DNA of 64,000 bases. Source: JANWXR01 sp964608265. GTDB taxonomy: Bacteria > Chloroflexota > Anaerolineae > Anaerolineales > UBA6663. Made by a program: the position numbers and the translations under genes. Position 1 is the first letter of the stretch. Every line of letters starts with the position of its first letter. Positions 44,008 to 52,711 of this stretch are shown here, piece after piece. The stretch covers positions 7,188 through 71,187 of the forward strand of contig CAZSNP010000019.1 in NCBI GenBank assembly GCA_964608265.1, written 5' to 3'. A model generated the notes under the pieces. It was given only the letters and a program-made list of their open reading frames with translations, had not been told where the DNA came from and ran no database searches.

Positions 44008-44733
44008 ATGGAACCGAGTGAATACGACAACATCGCCCGGCTGGAGGCCGCCCACTGGTGGTACGCCGGGATGCGGGCGATCGCGCGGTCGGTGCTGAGC
44101 GGGTTGCGCCTGCCGCCGCACGCGCGCGTGCTGGATGCGGGCTGCGGCGTGGGCGGTGGATTGCGGTGGCTGCGCGACTTCGGCGCGCCGCTTGGGGTGG
44201 ATGTGCACCCGCGCGCCGTGGCCTATGCGGCCCGCGTCGCGCCGCAAGTGGCCCGCGCCTCCGTCGCCGCCCTTCCCTTTCCGCTTCACTCGTTCGATCT
44301 GGTCACTTCCTTTGAAGTGCTCTATCACCTGGCGGTGCGCGACGATGTGGCCGCGCTGCGCGAGTGCGCGCGGGTGTTGCGGCCCGGCGGCTGGCTATTG
44401 CTGCGGGTGCCCGCCCACGATTGGCTGCGCGGCGCGCATGACCGGCAGGTGCATACGCGCCATCGTTACGCAAAGAATGAATTGAGGCAGAAACTCGAAC
44501 GGGCCGGTTTGCGCCCCGCGCGGCTGACGTATTGCGGCGCGCTGCTCTTGCCTGCGGCGATGTTGCGCCGGCTGACGCAACGGGCTGACGCCGCGCACAC
44601 CGACGTCACCCTGCCGCCGCCGTTCGTGAACCGCGCGCTCACCGCGCTGCTTTCGGCGGAGGCCCGCTGGCTGAAATCGGCGGAGGCGCCGTTTGGGCTG
44701 AGCGTTCTGGCGCTGGCGCAGAAGCCGGGTTAG
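44008..44733 (+). CDS. SAM-dependent methyltransferase
   Basis: 241 residues, class I Rossmann fold: motif I VLDAGCGVGGGLRWL (about 40-54), the acidic residue in GVDVHP, DLVTSFEVLYHL and LRPGGWLLLRVPAHDW. The N-terminal EAAHWWYAGMRAI is typical of methyltransferases in glycan or lipid clusters. The substrate is unknown. The real start is ATG 44008; the longer frame runs antisense-like through the preceding gene. Confidence 0.85.
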   Translation: MEPSEYDNIARLEAAHWWYAGMRAIARSVLSGLRLPPHARVLDAGCGVGGGLRWLRDFGAPLGVDVHPRAVAYAARVAPQVARASVAALPFPLHSFDLVTSFEVLYHLAVRDDVAALRECARVLRPGGWLLLRVPAHDWLRGAHDRQVHTRHRYAKNELRQKLERAGLRPARLTYCGALLLPAAMLRRLTQRADAAHTDVTLPPPFVNRALTALLSAEARWLKSAEAPFGLSVLALAQKPG

Positions 44734-44875
44734 GCGTCGCTGGCCGGTGAGGTGCAGGCCGAACAGGCGCTCTTACGGTATCGCGCGCCGGCCCGGTCTT
44801 CAGTGAGATACCGCTACCGCCCGCCGGGACAATAGCCGGCATCCCGTTTTTCGATTTGCAATCGCCCGACAACGA

Positions 44876-44907
44876 AACGGCGGAAGGACTCGCCTCCTTC
44901 CGCCGTT
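44876..44907. terminator. Hairpin between convergent genes
   Basis: AACGGCGGAAGGA (44876-44888), loop CTCGCC, TCCTTCCGCCGTT (44895-44907): a perfect 13-bp stem between the methyltransferase and the LysM gene. No strong T-tract; bidirectional termination is likely. Confidence 0.65.
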
Positions 44908-44931
44908 CGATCTCAGTCTGCAGTCATCGCC

Positions 44932-46554
44932 TCATCGGCCGCCCGTCACCAGCCGCAACTGATCGCAGGCCGGGCAATTGTTGTCGGGCCGCACGATCGA
45001 GTAGCCGCCCATCGGGTCGTCATCGTAGCGGCGGAAATCCACGTTCCACACGATCATGATCCGCACCAGCCCGCTGTTCCTGGCCAGGTTGGCCGCCTCG
45101 CCCAGCCACTGCGCCTGATTGGCCAGCGTCACATTGCCGGCCCAGGCGAAGCTCCCGGGCAGCGGGCCGAAGCCCTCAGGGGTGAGGTAGCCCAGTTCGG
45201 TGAAACATAGCTTGCGCGCGCCGCCGAAGGCGTTGTAGTACAGGCTGACCATGCCCTGATAGTAGCGCGAGTAGTAATTGTCGCGCGGGTCGCCGCTGTT
45301 GCGCGTGGGGCTGATGATGCCCTCGTTGTAGTGCACGCCGATGCAATCCGCGTAACTGGCCGCGCCGGCCGCGGCCATGCCGCGCACGTACCGGTCGTCG
45401 TTCCACACGCGGTCGAGGCCAAACGCCCCCTCCGCCCCTGTGGGCGAGGGCGCGCCCGTAATGACGAGGGTGTTGCGATTGGCGGCCTTGATCCTGGTGT
45501 ACGCGCGCCGCAGCAGGTCGGTGTACGACGAGGGGTTGATCTGTCCCGTCGGCCACTCGCGGTCGATGTTCATCTCGTTCCACACCTCAATCGCATCCGC
45601 GCCGAGGGCGGCCACGCCGCCGACAAAGTCGGCATACGCGTCGTAGTTCGCGCCGTCACGGATATCGCCGGGGTGGCCGACGATGCCGATCAAAATCTTG
45701 AAGCCCTTGTTGTGCGCATCGGTGATCATGCCGGCGGCGTCATTTGGCGCCATGCCCGGCGACCAGCGCAATTGCTTCTTCACCCAGTACATCCCGGCGA
45801 ACTTCATCTTGTCGGGAAAGGCGAAGCTATCGACGTGCCCGCCCAACTCGAAGCTGCCGCCCGAGACCGGGGGCGGCGGCGGTGGAGGCGTGGTGCCGGT
45901 GGGCGCCGGCGTCGGCTGAGGGGCCGGGCCGCTGCCGGGCAGATTGATCTGCTGCCCGACGAAGATGAGGTTGGGGTTGATGCCCGGGTTGACGGCGACG
46001 ATCGCCTGCACCGTCGTGCCGAAGCGCGCCGCGATGCGGCCCAACGTGTCCCCACGTTGCACGACATACACGCCCCCGCCGCCGGGTGGGGCCGTGGGCT
46101 GCGGGGTGGGTTGTGGGCCGGGGGTGGGCTGCGGCGCGGGGCTGCTGCCACCGGGGATGATGAGGGTCTGTCCGACGAAGATGAGTGTGTTGTTGCCTAA
46201 CCCATTGGCAGCCTGAATCGCCGCCACGGTCGTGCCGAAGCGGGCGGCGATCTTCGCCAGCCAATCCCCCCGCTGCACGACGTAGGTTTGTTGGCCGCCT
46301 CCCCCTCCGGGTGTGGGTTGTGGCGCGGGCGAGCCTCCACCGGTGGGGATGACGAGCCGCTGCCCAACAAAAATCAGGTTGGGGTTGACGCCCGGATTGG
46401 CGGCGACGATGGCCTGCACCGAGACGCCGAAGCGGGCGGCGATGCGGCTCAACGTGTCACCACGCTGCACGATGTACACCTCGTCGGCGTATGCCGGGCC
46501 AGCGGCTGAGAACACCAAGGCCACGATGGCAATGAGCATTACGAGCCTTCGCAT
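44932..46554 (-). CDS. Secreted triple-LysM glycoside hydrolase-like protein
   Basis: 540 residues. Signal peptide (1-23), three LysM domains (about 27-70, 91-133, 163-205; each with VQRGDTL-type starts and IFVGQ-type ends) joined by Pro/Gly linkers, then a TIM-barrel domain (about 235-540). The barrel has E327 in EVWNEMN as likely acid/base and E453 in CFTELGY as likely nucleophile, as in clan GH-A families such as GH39. LysM would hold it on peptidoglycan or chitin-like glycans. ATG 46554 has AAGGAG upstream. Confidence 0.82.
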   Translation of the reverse strand: MRRLVMLIAIVALVFSAAGPAYADEVYIVQRGDTLSRIAARFGVSVQAIVAANPGVNPNLIFVGQRLVIPTGGGSPAPQPTPGGGGGQQTYVVQRGDWLAKIAARFGTTVAAIQAANGLGNNTLIFVGQTLIIPGGSSPAPQPTPGPQPTPQPTAPPGGGGVYVVQRGDTLGRIAARFGTTVQAIVAVNPGINPNLIFVGQQINLPGSGPAPQPTPAPTGTTPPPPPPPVSGGSFELGGHVDSFAFPDKMKFAGMYWVKKQLRWSPGMAPNDAAGMITDAHNKGFKILIGIVGHPGDIRDGANYDAYADFVGGVAALGADAIEVWNEMNIDREWPTGQINPSSYTDLLRRAYTRIKAANRNTLVITGAPSPTGAEGAFGLDRVWNDDRYVRGMAAAGAASYADCIGVHYNEGIISPTRNSGDPRDNYYSRYYQGMVSLYYNAFGGARKLCFTELGYLTPEGFGPLPGSFAWAGNVTLANQAQWLGEAANLARNSGLVRIMIVWNVDFRRYDDDPMGGYSIVRPDNNCPACDQLRLVTGGR

Positions 46555-47034
46555 ATTCGGTTTTCTCCTTACTCGAGAAGCGCGGTCATATTTGGCACAG
46601 AGACTGTGCAAGTTTTGCGCCGGATAGACTATAGCATTCCGGCCCCGGCCGCACAAGCCAGCGGCTAACCGGACGCCGGATTCTGTCGGCGGGTTCCTGG
46701 CCGGGTCGGGTACGTGCGTAACTAACGTGAGGTCGGGATAACACAGAATAAATCAAGCACCCTAAGCGGAGCGGCGCTCCTTCGACTGCGGCCCGCCAAG
46801 AGCAGGCGGGCCTCCGCTCAGGATGCGCCGTAGCTTCTCCGCAAGCCGCGTAGTCGAAGGGCGCGGCCTTATCCCGAACTGACGTTAACTACAGATCCCG
46901 GTGCAGTTGCGCGGAAGGGTGCCCCGAGGCAAGCGACGCCCCGCCTCCGTCCCCAACGATCTCCGCGTTGCCACGCCGCTGGCCAGTGTGGTACGCTAAC
47001 GGTCAGCCCATCACCCCCGCCTCAAGGAAGACGA
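46555..47034. other. Intergenic region between the LysM gene and the CBS-like gene
   Basis: 480 bases between divergent genes. It holds the MITE-like element and, at 46675-46695, a small hairpin GCCGGATTCTGTCGGC. I see no ORF. Confidence 0.5.
46718..46892. mobile_element. MITE-like element with 24-bp inverted ends
   Basis: Left end 46718-46741 and right end 46869-46892 are inverted copies matching at 20 of 24 positions (core TCGGGATAA). The 175-bp element has no ORF. Inside, GGCCCGCC-loop-GGCGGGCC forms a hairpin flanked by AGCGGAG/CTCCGCT arms, and TTCGACT/AGTCGAA repeats. No clear target duplication is seen. Confidence 0.55.
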
Positions 47035-48441
47035 ATGTCCGACAGCCTGCCCGCAGAACCGCAAATCTACTCCAGCATCATTGACGTCATCGGCAACACC
47101 CCGCTTGTCCGGCTCAACTCGGTCACGCGCGGCCTGCAATGCACGCTGGTCGCCAAAGTGGAGTTCCTCAACCCGGGCGGCTCGGTGAAGGACCGCATCG
47201 GCCTCAACATCATCGAGGCCGCCGAGCGCGAGGGGCGGCTCAAGCCGGGCGGCACGGTCGTCGAAGCCACCTCGGGCAATACCGGCGTTGGGCTGGCGAT
47301 TGTGTGCGCGATCAAAGGCTACAAGTCCGTCTTCGTCATGCCGGACAAAATGAGTCAGGAGAAAATCCGGCTATTGCGCGCCTTCGGCTCGAAGGTCATC
47401 ATCACCCCCACGGCGGTGGCCGCCGACGACCCGCGCAGCTACACCGAGGTCGCCAAACGCACGGTGGCCGAAACGCCCAACAGCATCCTCGCCAACCAGT
47501 ATCACAATCCCGAGAACCCGCGCAGCCACGTGCTCACCACCGGCCCGGAGGTCTGGCGGGGGACGGCGGGCCGCGTCACCGATGTCGTCATCGGCATGGG
47601 CACCGGCGGCACCATCACCGGCGTCGGGCGCTATCTCAAAGAGAAGAACCCCAAAATTCGGATCGTCGGCGTTGACCCGTACGGCTCGATCCTGTACGAG
47701 GCTCACAAGCTGGGCCGCGTGCCCGACAACCCGCAGCCGCGCACTTACAAAATGGAGGGCATCGGCGAGGACTTCATGCCGCAGGCCCTCGACCTGTCGG
47801 TGGTGGATGAGGTGCTGCAAGTCGGCGATAAAGAGACGTTCCTGATGACGCGCCGGCTCGTGCGTGAGGAGGGGCTGTTCGCGGGCGGGTCGTGCGGCGC
47901 GGCGGTGGCCGGCGCCCTGCGCTACTGCCGCAACCTCGGGCCGGAAAGGCTGGTGGTGGTGATTCTGCCGGACAGCGGCTCGCGCTACCTGAGCAAGATC
48001 TTCGACGACGATTGGATGCGCGAGAACGGCTTCCTCGAGTCGGCCTGGGCCGGCGCCATCGCCGCCGATGTGCTGGCGACGAAGAAGATTCGCGACGTCA
48101 TCACCGCCGCGCCGAACGAGTCGGTGAATGCGGTGGTGGCGAAGATGAAGGAGCACGACATCTCCCAGGTGCCGATCGTCTCGCCGGCCGGTGCGCTGTG
48201 CGGCATGGCCACCGAGGTCGAGCTGCTCAACCACCTGGTGCTCGATTCCCATCGGCACAGCGCCGACGAGCCGATCTCAGATTTGATGCGGACGGACGTG
48301 GCCACCATCGGCCCCGGCGCCTCGCTCGAAAGCCTGATGAGCGTCTTCGTCAACCGCAACGCCGCCGTGGTGCTCGACGGCGGGCGTGTGGTCGGCATTT
48401 TGACCAAGATCGACATCCTCGATTATCTGGCGTCGCACTAG
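47035..48441 (+). CDS. Cystathionine beta-synthase-like PLP enzyme
   Basis: 468 residues. A fold-type II PLP domain (1-335) has the PLP lysine K52 in NPGGSVKDRIG, SGNTGVGLAIV for the phosphate side, and GTGGTITGVGRYLKEKNP. Two CBS domains follow (about 345-468, IRDVITAAPNESVNAVVAKM and LMRTDVATIGPGASLESLM). It joins a sulfur donor to activated serine, making cystathionine or cysteine. The next gene encodes a SerK/SbnI-like serine kinase, so O-phosphoserine is the probable substrate. The CBS pair may sense adenosyl compounds. Confidence 0.88.
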   Translation: MSDSLPAEPQIYSSIIDVIGNTPLVRLNSVTRGLQCTLVAKVEFLNPGGSVKDRIGLNIIEAAEREGRLKPGGTVVEATSGNTGVGLAIVCAIKGYKSVFVMPDKMSQEKIRLLRAFGSKVIITPTAVAADDPRSYTEVAKRTVAETPNSILANQYHNPENPRSHVLTTGPEVWRGTAGRVTDVVIGMGTGGTITGVGRYLKEKNPKIRIVGVDPYGSILYEAHKLGRVPDNPQPRTYKMEGIGEDFMPQALDLSVVDEVLQVGDKETFLMTRRLVREEGLFAGGSCGAAVAGALRYCRNLGPERLVVVILPDSGSRYLSKIFDDDWMRENGFLESAWAGAIAADVLATKKIRDVITAAPNESVNAVVAKMKEHDISQVPIVSPAGALCGMATEVELLNHLVLDSHRHSADEPISDLMRTDVATIGPGASLESLMSVFVNRNAAVVLDGGRVVGILTKIDILDYLASH

Positions 48442-48511
48442 CTCCGCGTGTCATGGGTCAGGTGACAAGTGTCACGTCACTTGGCGCCCGGCCCCTGGCA
48501 CGTCATACTCG

Positions 48512-49348
48512 ATGACCGCCACCCTCCCCACCCTCCGCATCATCCCGGTCGCCAACATCATCGAGCACGAGTACAACGACGCGCAGCGCACCGGCCCGCT
48601 GCTCAAGCGCCTCGAGGCCGAGGGCATCCTCAAAAACCCGCCCATCGTCACCCCGCTCGACGGCAGGCCCGAACACTACGTCGTGCTCGACGGGGCGAAC
48701 CGCTGCACGGCGCTGCACGAACTCGGCTACCCGCACATCCTGGCGCAGGTCGTGCCATACCACCCGCCGCCGGTCACCCTCACCACCTGGCATCACGCCA
48801 TCACGCATATGAATTTGAACCGCTTCATCAATGCCATGGAGCGCCTGCCGACCAGCGAGGTGCATTCGGTGGATTTGCTCGACGCGCGCGCCGGGCTGGC
48901 GCGGCGTGATTTCGTCGCCTACGTGCAGTTGAGCAACGGCGCGGTCGCCGCCGTCCGCAGCGCCACGCCCAGGCTGCACGACCAGAATCGCGCCCTCAAC
49001 GAACTGGTGGACACGTACAAAACGAACGGCAAGCTCAACCGCGTCACCGCCGATGAACTCGACGAGGTCCGCGCCGTCTATCCGGATGTGATTGCCCTCG
49101 TCATCTTCCCCAACTACGAGCCGGCCGAGGTGCTGGCGCTGGCGCGCGATGGCGAGTTGCTGCCGCCCGGGCTGACGCGGCATCTTGTCCAGGGCCGCGT
49201 GCTGCGCACCAACTTCCCGCTCGGCGAGTTGAAGTCCGCCGACCCGCTCGAGGACAAGAACGAACGCCTGCAGGAGTGGTTGCAGCGCAAATTCGAGCAG
49301 CGCGATGTGCGCTACTACGGCGAGGCGACTTACTTGTTTGATGAATGA
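48512..49348 (+). CDS. SerK/SbnI-like free serine kinase (ParB fold)
   Basis: 278 residues. The N-terminal ParB/sulfiredoxin-like domain has an acidic EHEYND (18-23) and VVLDGANRCTALHELG (58-73), corresponding to the DGHHR motif of the family. The C-terminal part has LLPPGLTRHLVQGRVLRTNF (216-235), a TRH motif as in SerK and SbnI. Those enzymes phosphorylate free serine to O-phosphoserine for a cysteine-synthase-like partner. The partner here is the PLP enzyme 70 bases upstream. Function is inferred from fold and context; a plain ParB-like regulator is the alternative. Confidence 0.72.
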   Translation: MTATLPTLRIIPVANIIEHEYNDAQRTGPLLKRLEAEGILKNPPIVTPLDGRPEHYVVLDGANRCTALHELGYPHILAQVVPYHPPPVTLTTWHHAITHMNLNRFINAMERLPTSEVHSVDLLDARAGLARRDFVAYVQLSNGAVAAVRSATPRLHDQNRALNELVDTYKTNGKLNRVTADELDEVRAVYPDVIALVIFPNYEPAEVLALARDGELLPPGLTRHLVQGRVLRTNFPLGELKSADPLEDKNERLQEWLQRKFEQRDVRYYGEATYLFDE

Positions 49349-49353
49349 ACTTT

Positions 49354-49412
49354 AACCCCACCCCGGCCCTCCCCATCGCTGTCGTTGCGACGGGAGGGGC
49401 CGGGAGGGGGTT
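49354..49412. repeat. Palindromic GC repeat at the SDR 5' end
   Basis: Arms 49354-49374 and 49392-49412 are inverted (17 of 21 positions), of the CCCCGGCCCTCCC / GGGAGGGGCCGGG type. If ATG 49345 were the SDR start, the repeat would be translated. Confidence 0.6.
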
Positions 49413-49428
49413 GCATCGGAGACCCACC

Positions 49429-50238
49429 TTGATCCCTCAACTGCGCGGCGCAAACGCCATCCTCACCGGCGGGTCACAGGGCCTCGGCCCGCTCATCGCG
49501 CGCGAGCTGGCGCTGGCCGGGGTCAACCTCGCGCTGGCCGCCCGCTCCGCCGACAAGCTCAGGGCCGTGGCCGATGAGGTCGCGCAACTCGGCGTGGCCG
49601 TCGTCGCCATCCCGGCCGACCTCACCCGCGAGGCCGACCGCCGGCAACTCATCCACCGCGCCGAAGATGTGCTCGGGCCGATTGATGGGCTGATCAACAA
49701 CGCCGGCCTCGAACCCATCGGGCGTTTTACGAACAAGACCGCCGCTGAGATCGAGCAGACCGTGACCACCAACCTCACCGCGCCGGCCCTGCTGACGCGG
49801 GCCGTGCTGCCCGGCATGATCGAGAGGCGGCGCGGGCACATCGTCAATATGGCCTCGCTGGCGGGCAAGCTCGGCGTGCCGTACAACGCCATTTACGGTG
49901 GGACGAAGGCGGCGCTGTTCGCGTGGAGCGATGCGTTGCGGATCGAACTGGAGGGCAGCGGCGTGAGCGTTACGGTGATCGCGCCGGGCTTCGTCACGGA
50001 TACGGGCATGTACTCGCGCCACTACGCCAAACCGCCGGCCCTGCTCGGCGAGAGCCGGCCCGCCGATGTGGTGGCCGGGGTGATGCGGGCGCTGCAACAC
50101 GGCGACCATGAGGTCGTCGTCAACCCGCGCCCGTTCGCGCCGATGCACGCGCTGTACGCGCTCGCTCCGGGTTTTCTCGTCGGCGCGATGAAGCGCCTCG
50201 GCATCATGGACTTCCTCAAGAAGACATACGACGTGTGA
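49429..50238 (+). CDS. Short-chain dehydrogenase/reductase
   Basis: 269 residues. NAD(P) motif TGGSQGLG near the N-terminus, NNAG in GLINNAGLEPIGRF, catalytic Ser in NMASLAGK and Y-x3-K in YGGTKAALFAW. The substrate is unknown. The TTG at 49429 is chosen: CGGAG lies seven bases upstream and the protein then begins at the usual place. ATG 49345, overlapping the kinase stop, would add 28 residues encoded by a palindromic repeat. The stop is coupled to the next gene. Confidence 0.82.
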   Translation: MIPQLRGANAILTGGSQGLGPLIARELALAGVNLALAARSADKLRAVADEVAQLGVAVVAIPADLTREADRRQLIHRAEDVLGPIDGLINNAGLEPIGRFTNKTAAEIEQTVTTNLTAPALLTRAVLPGMIERRRGHIVNMASLAGKLGVPYNAIYGGTKAALFAWSDALRIELEGSGVSVTVIAPGFVTDTGMYSRHYAKPPALLGESRPADVVAGVMRALQHGDHEVVVNPRPFAPMHALYALAPGFLVGAMKRLGIMDFLKKTYDV

Positions 50239-52202
50239 GTATGACGAAGAAGATTTACCTCGACGACATCCCACTCGATGAGGCGTGGGCGCGGCTGATT
50301 GCGGCACTCGAGGCTGCCGGTCGCTGGGGGCCGCTCGAGGCCGAGTCGGTTCCGCTCGAAGGCGCGCTGGGCCGCGTCACCGCCGGGCCGGTCTTCGCCA
50401 AACTCAGCGCCCCACACTATCACGCCGCGGCGATGGATGGCTACGCCGTGCGCGCCGCCGACACCGCCGCGGCCTCCGACAATCACCCCCTCCACCTCGC
50501 GCTTGACGCGCAAGCGAAGTACGTGGACACCGGCGACCCGATGCCCGGCTGGGCGGATGCGGTGGTACCGATTGAAAACGCTCAGTTATTAGTTACTGGC
50601 AACCACCAATCACCCATAACCCAGACTCCCGACGCCATTGAGATTCGAAATTCGGTCGCCCCGCGCCAGCACGTGCGCCTGATGGGCGAGGATATGGTGG
50701 CGACGGATTTAGTGCTTCCGGCCAACCACACGCTGCGGCCCGTTGACCTCGGCGCGCTGGCGGGCTGCGGGCACACCGGGGTGAAGGTGTACCGCCGGCC
50801 GCGCGTCGCCGTCATCCCCACCGGGACGGAACTGGTCCCGCCGGGCGGCGCCGTCGCGCCCGGAGGCATCATCGAATACAACTCACTCGTGCTCGCAGCG
50901 CAGGTCGAGGGATGGGGCGGCGTGGCCACGCGCTACCCCATCGTGCCGGATGACTTCGAACGCATCAGGGCCATCGTCGCCGAGGCCGCCCGCACGCACG
51001 ACCTGGTGCTGCTCAATGCCGGTTCATCCGCGGGGTCGGAGGACTTCAGCGCGCAGGTCGTCGAGTCGCTCGGCACGTTGCTCGTGCATGGCGTCGCGGT
51101 GCGGCCCGGGCATCCCGTCATTATTGGCACAATTACCAATAACCACTTACCAGTTCCCGTAATTGGTGTTCCGGGCTATCCCGTCAGCGCCGCCCTTACC
51201 GGCGAGATATTCGTCGAGCCGTTGCTCGCGAGGTGGCGCGGTCAATCGCCCGCACAGCCGCCGACGCTGACGGCCACCCTCACCCGCAAAGTCCTCTCGC
51301 CGATGGGCGACGACGAACTCGTGCGCGTCACGGTCGGCCGAGTGGGCGAGCGCGTCGTCGCCACGCCGCTCTCGCGCGGGGCCGGCGTCATCACCTCGCT
51401 CGTGCGCGCAGATGGCATCGTCAAGATCCCGCGCCACAGCGAAGGGCTGAACGCCGGCGACACGGTGACAGTGCATCTCTATCGCTCACCGGAGGCGATT
51501 GCGCGCACGCTGGTGCATATCGGTTCGCACGACCTCACGCTCGATCTGCTGGCGCAGTTCCTGGCCGAGCGCGGCAGCGGACTCTCTTCGGCGAACGTGG
51601 GCAGCCAGGGGGGGCTGGCGGCGCTGCGGCGCGGCGAATGCCATTTCGCCGGCAGCCACCTGCTCGACCCGGCCACCGGCGAGTACAACCTCACGGATGT
51701 GAAGCGTTACCTGCCCGACGCGCCGGCGGCCCTGGTCACGCTGGTGGGCCGCGAGCAGGGGTTGATCGTGCGGCGCGGCAACCCGAAGAACATCTACACC
51801 CTGGCCGACCTGTATCGCGACGACGTGCGCTTCGTCAATCGCCAGCGCGGCGCGGGCACACGCGTGCTGCTCGATTTTGAGATCGGCAAGCTGGCCTTCA
51901 AGACCAGGGGGATCAAGGGCTACGACTTCGAGGAGTACACACACCTCGCAGTCGCAGCCGCGGTGGCCTCCGGCGCGGCGGATTGCGGGCTGGGCATCGC
52001 GGCGGCGGCGCGCGCGCTCGACCTCGACTTCGTGCCGCTGTTCAAGGAGCGCTACGACCTCGTCATCCCGCGCGAGCATTACGAGTCCCCGTTGCTCCGC
52101 CCGCTGCTCGATGTGCTGGCCGATCCGCGCTTCAAGGCCGAGGTGCAGAAGCTGCCCGGGTACGATGTGAGGCACATGGGAGAGGTGGTGCGGGTGGCGT
52201 AG
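50235..52202 (+). CDS. moeA: MoeA fused to a substrate-binding (LysR/PBP-like) domain
   Basis: 655 residues. Residues 1 to about 410 are molybdopterin molybdotransferase: HYHAAAMDGYAVRA, YVDTGDPMPGWADAVVP, VAVIPTGTELVPPGG, LNAGSSAGSEDF and VIGVPGYPVSAALTGE. The rest (about 415-655) is a periplasmic-binding-protein-like domain (ERGSGLSSANVGSQGGLAAL, FVNRQRGAGTRVLLDFEI), found fused to MoeA in several bacteria and archaea and thought to sense molybdate or tungstate. GTG 50235 overlaps the SDR stop; ATG 50241 is an alternative. AT-rich repeat-like patches lie in frame at 50583-50627 and 51120-51170. Confidence 0.87.
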   Translation: MSMTKKIYLDDIPLDEAWARLIAALEAAGRWGPLEAESVPLEGALGRVTAGPVFAKLSAPHYHAAAMDGYAVRAADTAAASDNHPLHLALDAQAKYVDTGDPMPGWADAVVPIENAQLLVTGNHQSPITQTPDAIEIRNSVAPRQHVRLMGEDMVATDLVLPANHTLRPVDLGALAGCGHTGVKVYRRPRVAVIPTGTELVPPGGAVAPGGIIEYNSLVLAAQVEGWGGVATRYPIVPDDFERIRAIVAEAARTHDLVLLNAGSSAGSEDFSAQVVESLGTLLVHGVAVRPGHPVIIGTITNNHLPVPVIGVPGYPVSAALTGEIFVEPLLARWRGQSPAQPPTLTATLTRKVLSPMGDDELVRVTVGRVGERVVATPLSRGAGVITSLVRADGIVKIPRHSEGLNAGDTVTVHLYRSPEAIARTLVHIGSHDLTLDLLAQFLAERGSGLSSANVGSQGGLAALRRGECHFAGSHLLDPATGEYNLTDVKRYLPDAPAALVTLVGREQGLIVRRGNPKNIYTLADLYRDDVRFVNRQRGAGTRVLLDFEIGKLAFKTRGIKGYDFEEYTHLAVAAAVASGAADCGLGIAAAARALDLDFVPLFKERYDLVIPREHYESPLLRPLLDVLADPRFKAEVQKLPGYDVRHMGEVVRVA

Positions 52203-52330
52203 CGCGTGGCCGGCTTGCACGAAGCGTGCCGCACCTGCCAGTCACTTCAGACACGCCATCCAATCCTATCAACCCGGTCCGATTTTGTTCCGTATACTGC
52301 CTGCCATCGGTATGGTGAACGGAGGCAGCG

Positions 52331-52618
52331 ATGGGCAAATTCAATCCGCGAATCACATTGGCCTGGAAGCGCGCGCATGGCCTGGCAGGCATCGTCGCTC
52401 CCGTAAGCCGCCGGCGGTGGCGGGCGGAGAGCGGCGGGAGGCTCCTCACCTCCCGCGACAGCGGCCAAAGCTGGGAAGTGGCGGCCCACTTCGGCCCGCA
52501 GCACGAGATCGAAGAAATCTGGGAGCAGGGTGCCGAGACCTATGTGCGCCTCAAGCTCCGCACCTACACCTACGTGCTCAAATCGAGCGATGGGCGCGAG
52601 TGGCATCGCGCCTTCTGA
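52331..52618 (+). CDS. Asp-box mini-protein, copy 1
   Basis: 95 residues, no signal peptide. It contains one BNR/Asp-box (LTSRDSGQSWEVAAHF, pattern S-x-D-x-G-x-x-W) and a second half WEQGAETYVRLKLRTYTYVL, SSDGREWHRAF. These repeats normally occur in series in sialidase-type propellers; a single unit is unusual. GGAGG lies five bases before ATG 52331 and TATACT further upstream. It is paralogous to the next gene. Function unknown. Confidence 0.65.
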   Translation: MGKFNPRITLAWKRAHGLAGIVAPVSRRRWRAESGGRLLTSRDSGQSWEVAAHFGPQHEIEEIWEQGAETYVRLKLRTYTYVLKSSDGREWHRAF

Positions 52619-52711
52619 GCGCAACGGTTGGCGTTCGCCATCAGACGCAATCCATCGCGTGGGCGCGGTGCTTGTTATAGTGAGCGCATCACATCGCTGG
52701 TTGAGGAATTC

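Noticed and set aside
46640..46700. RNase P RNA 3' motif: GACAGAATCCGGC on the minus strand
   Set aside because: The 5' partner (GAGGAAAGTCCGG) is absent upstream on that strand and the motif is just a small hairpin, GCCG/CGGC.
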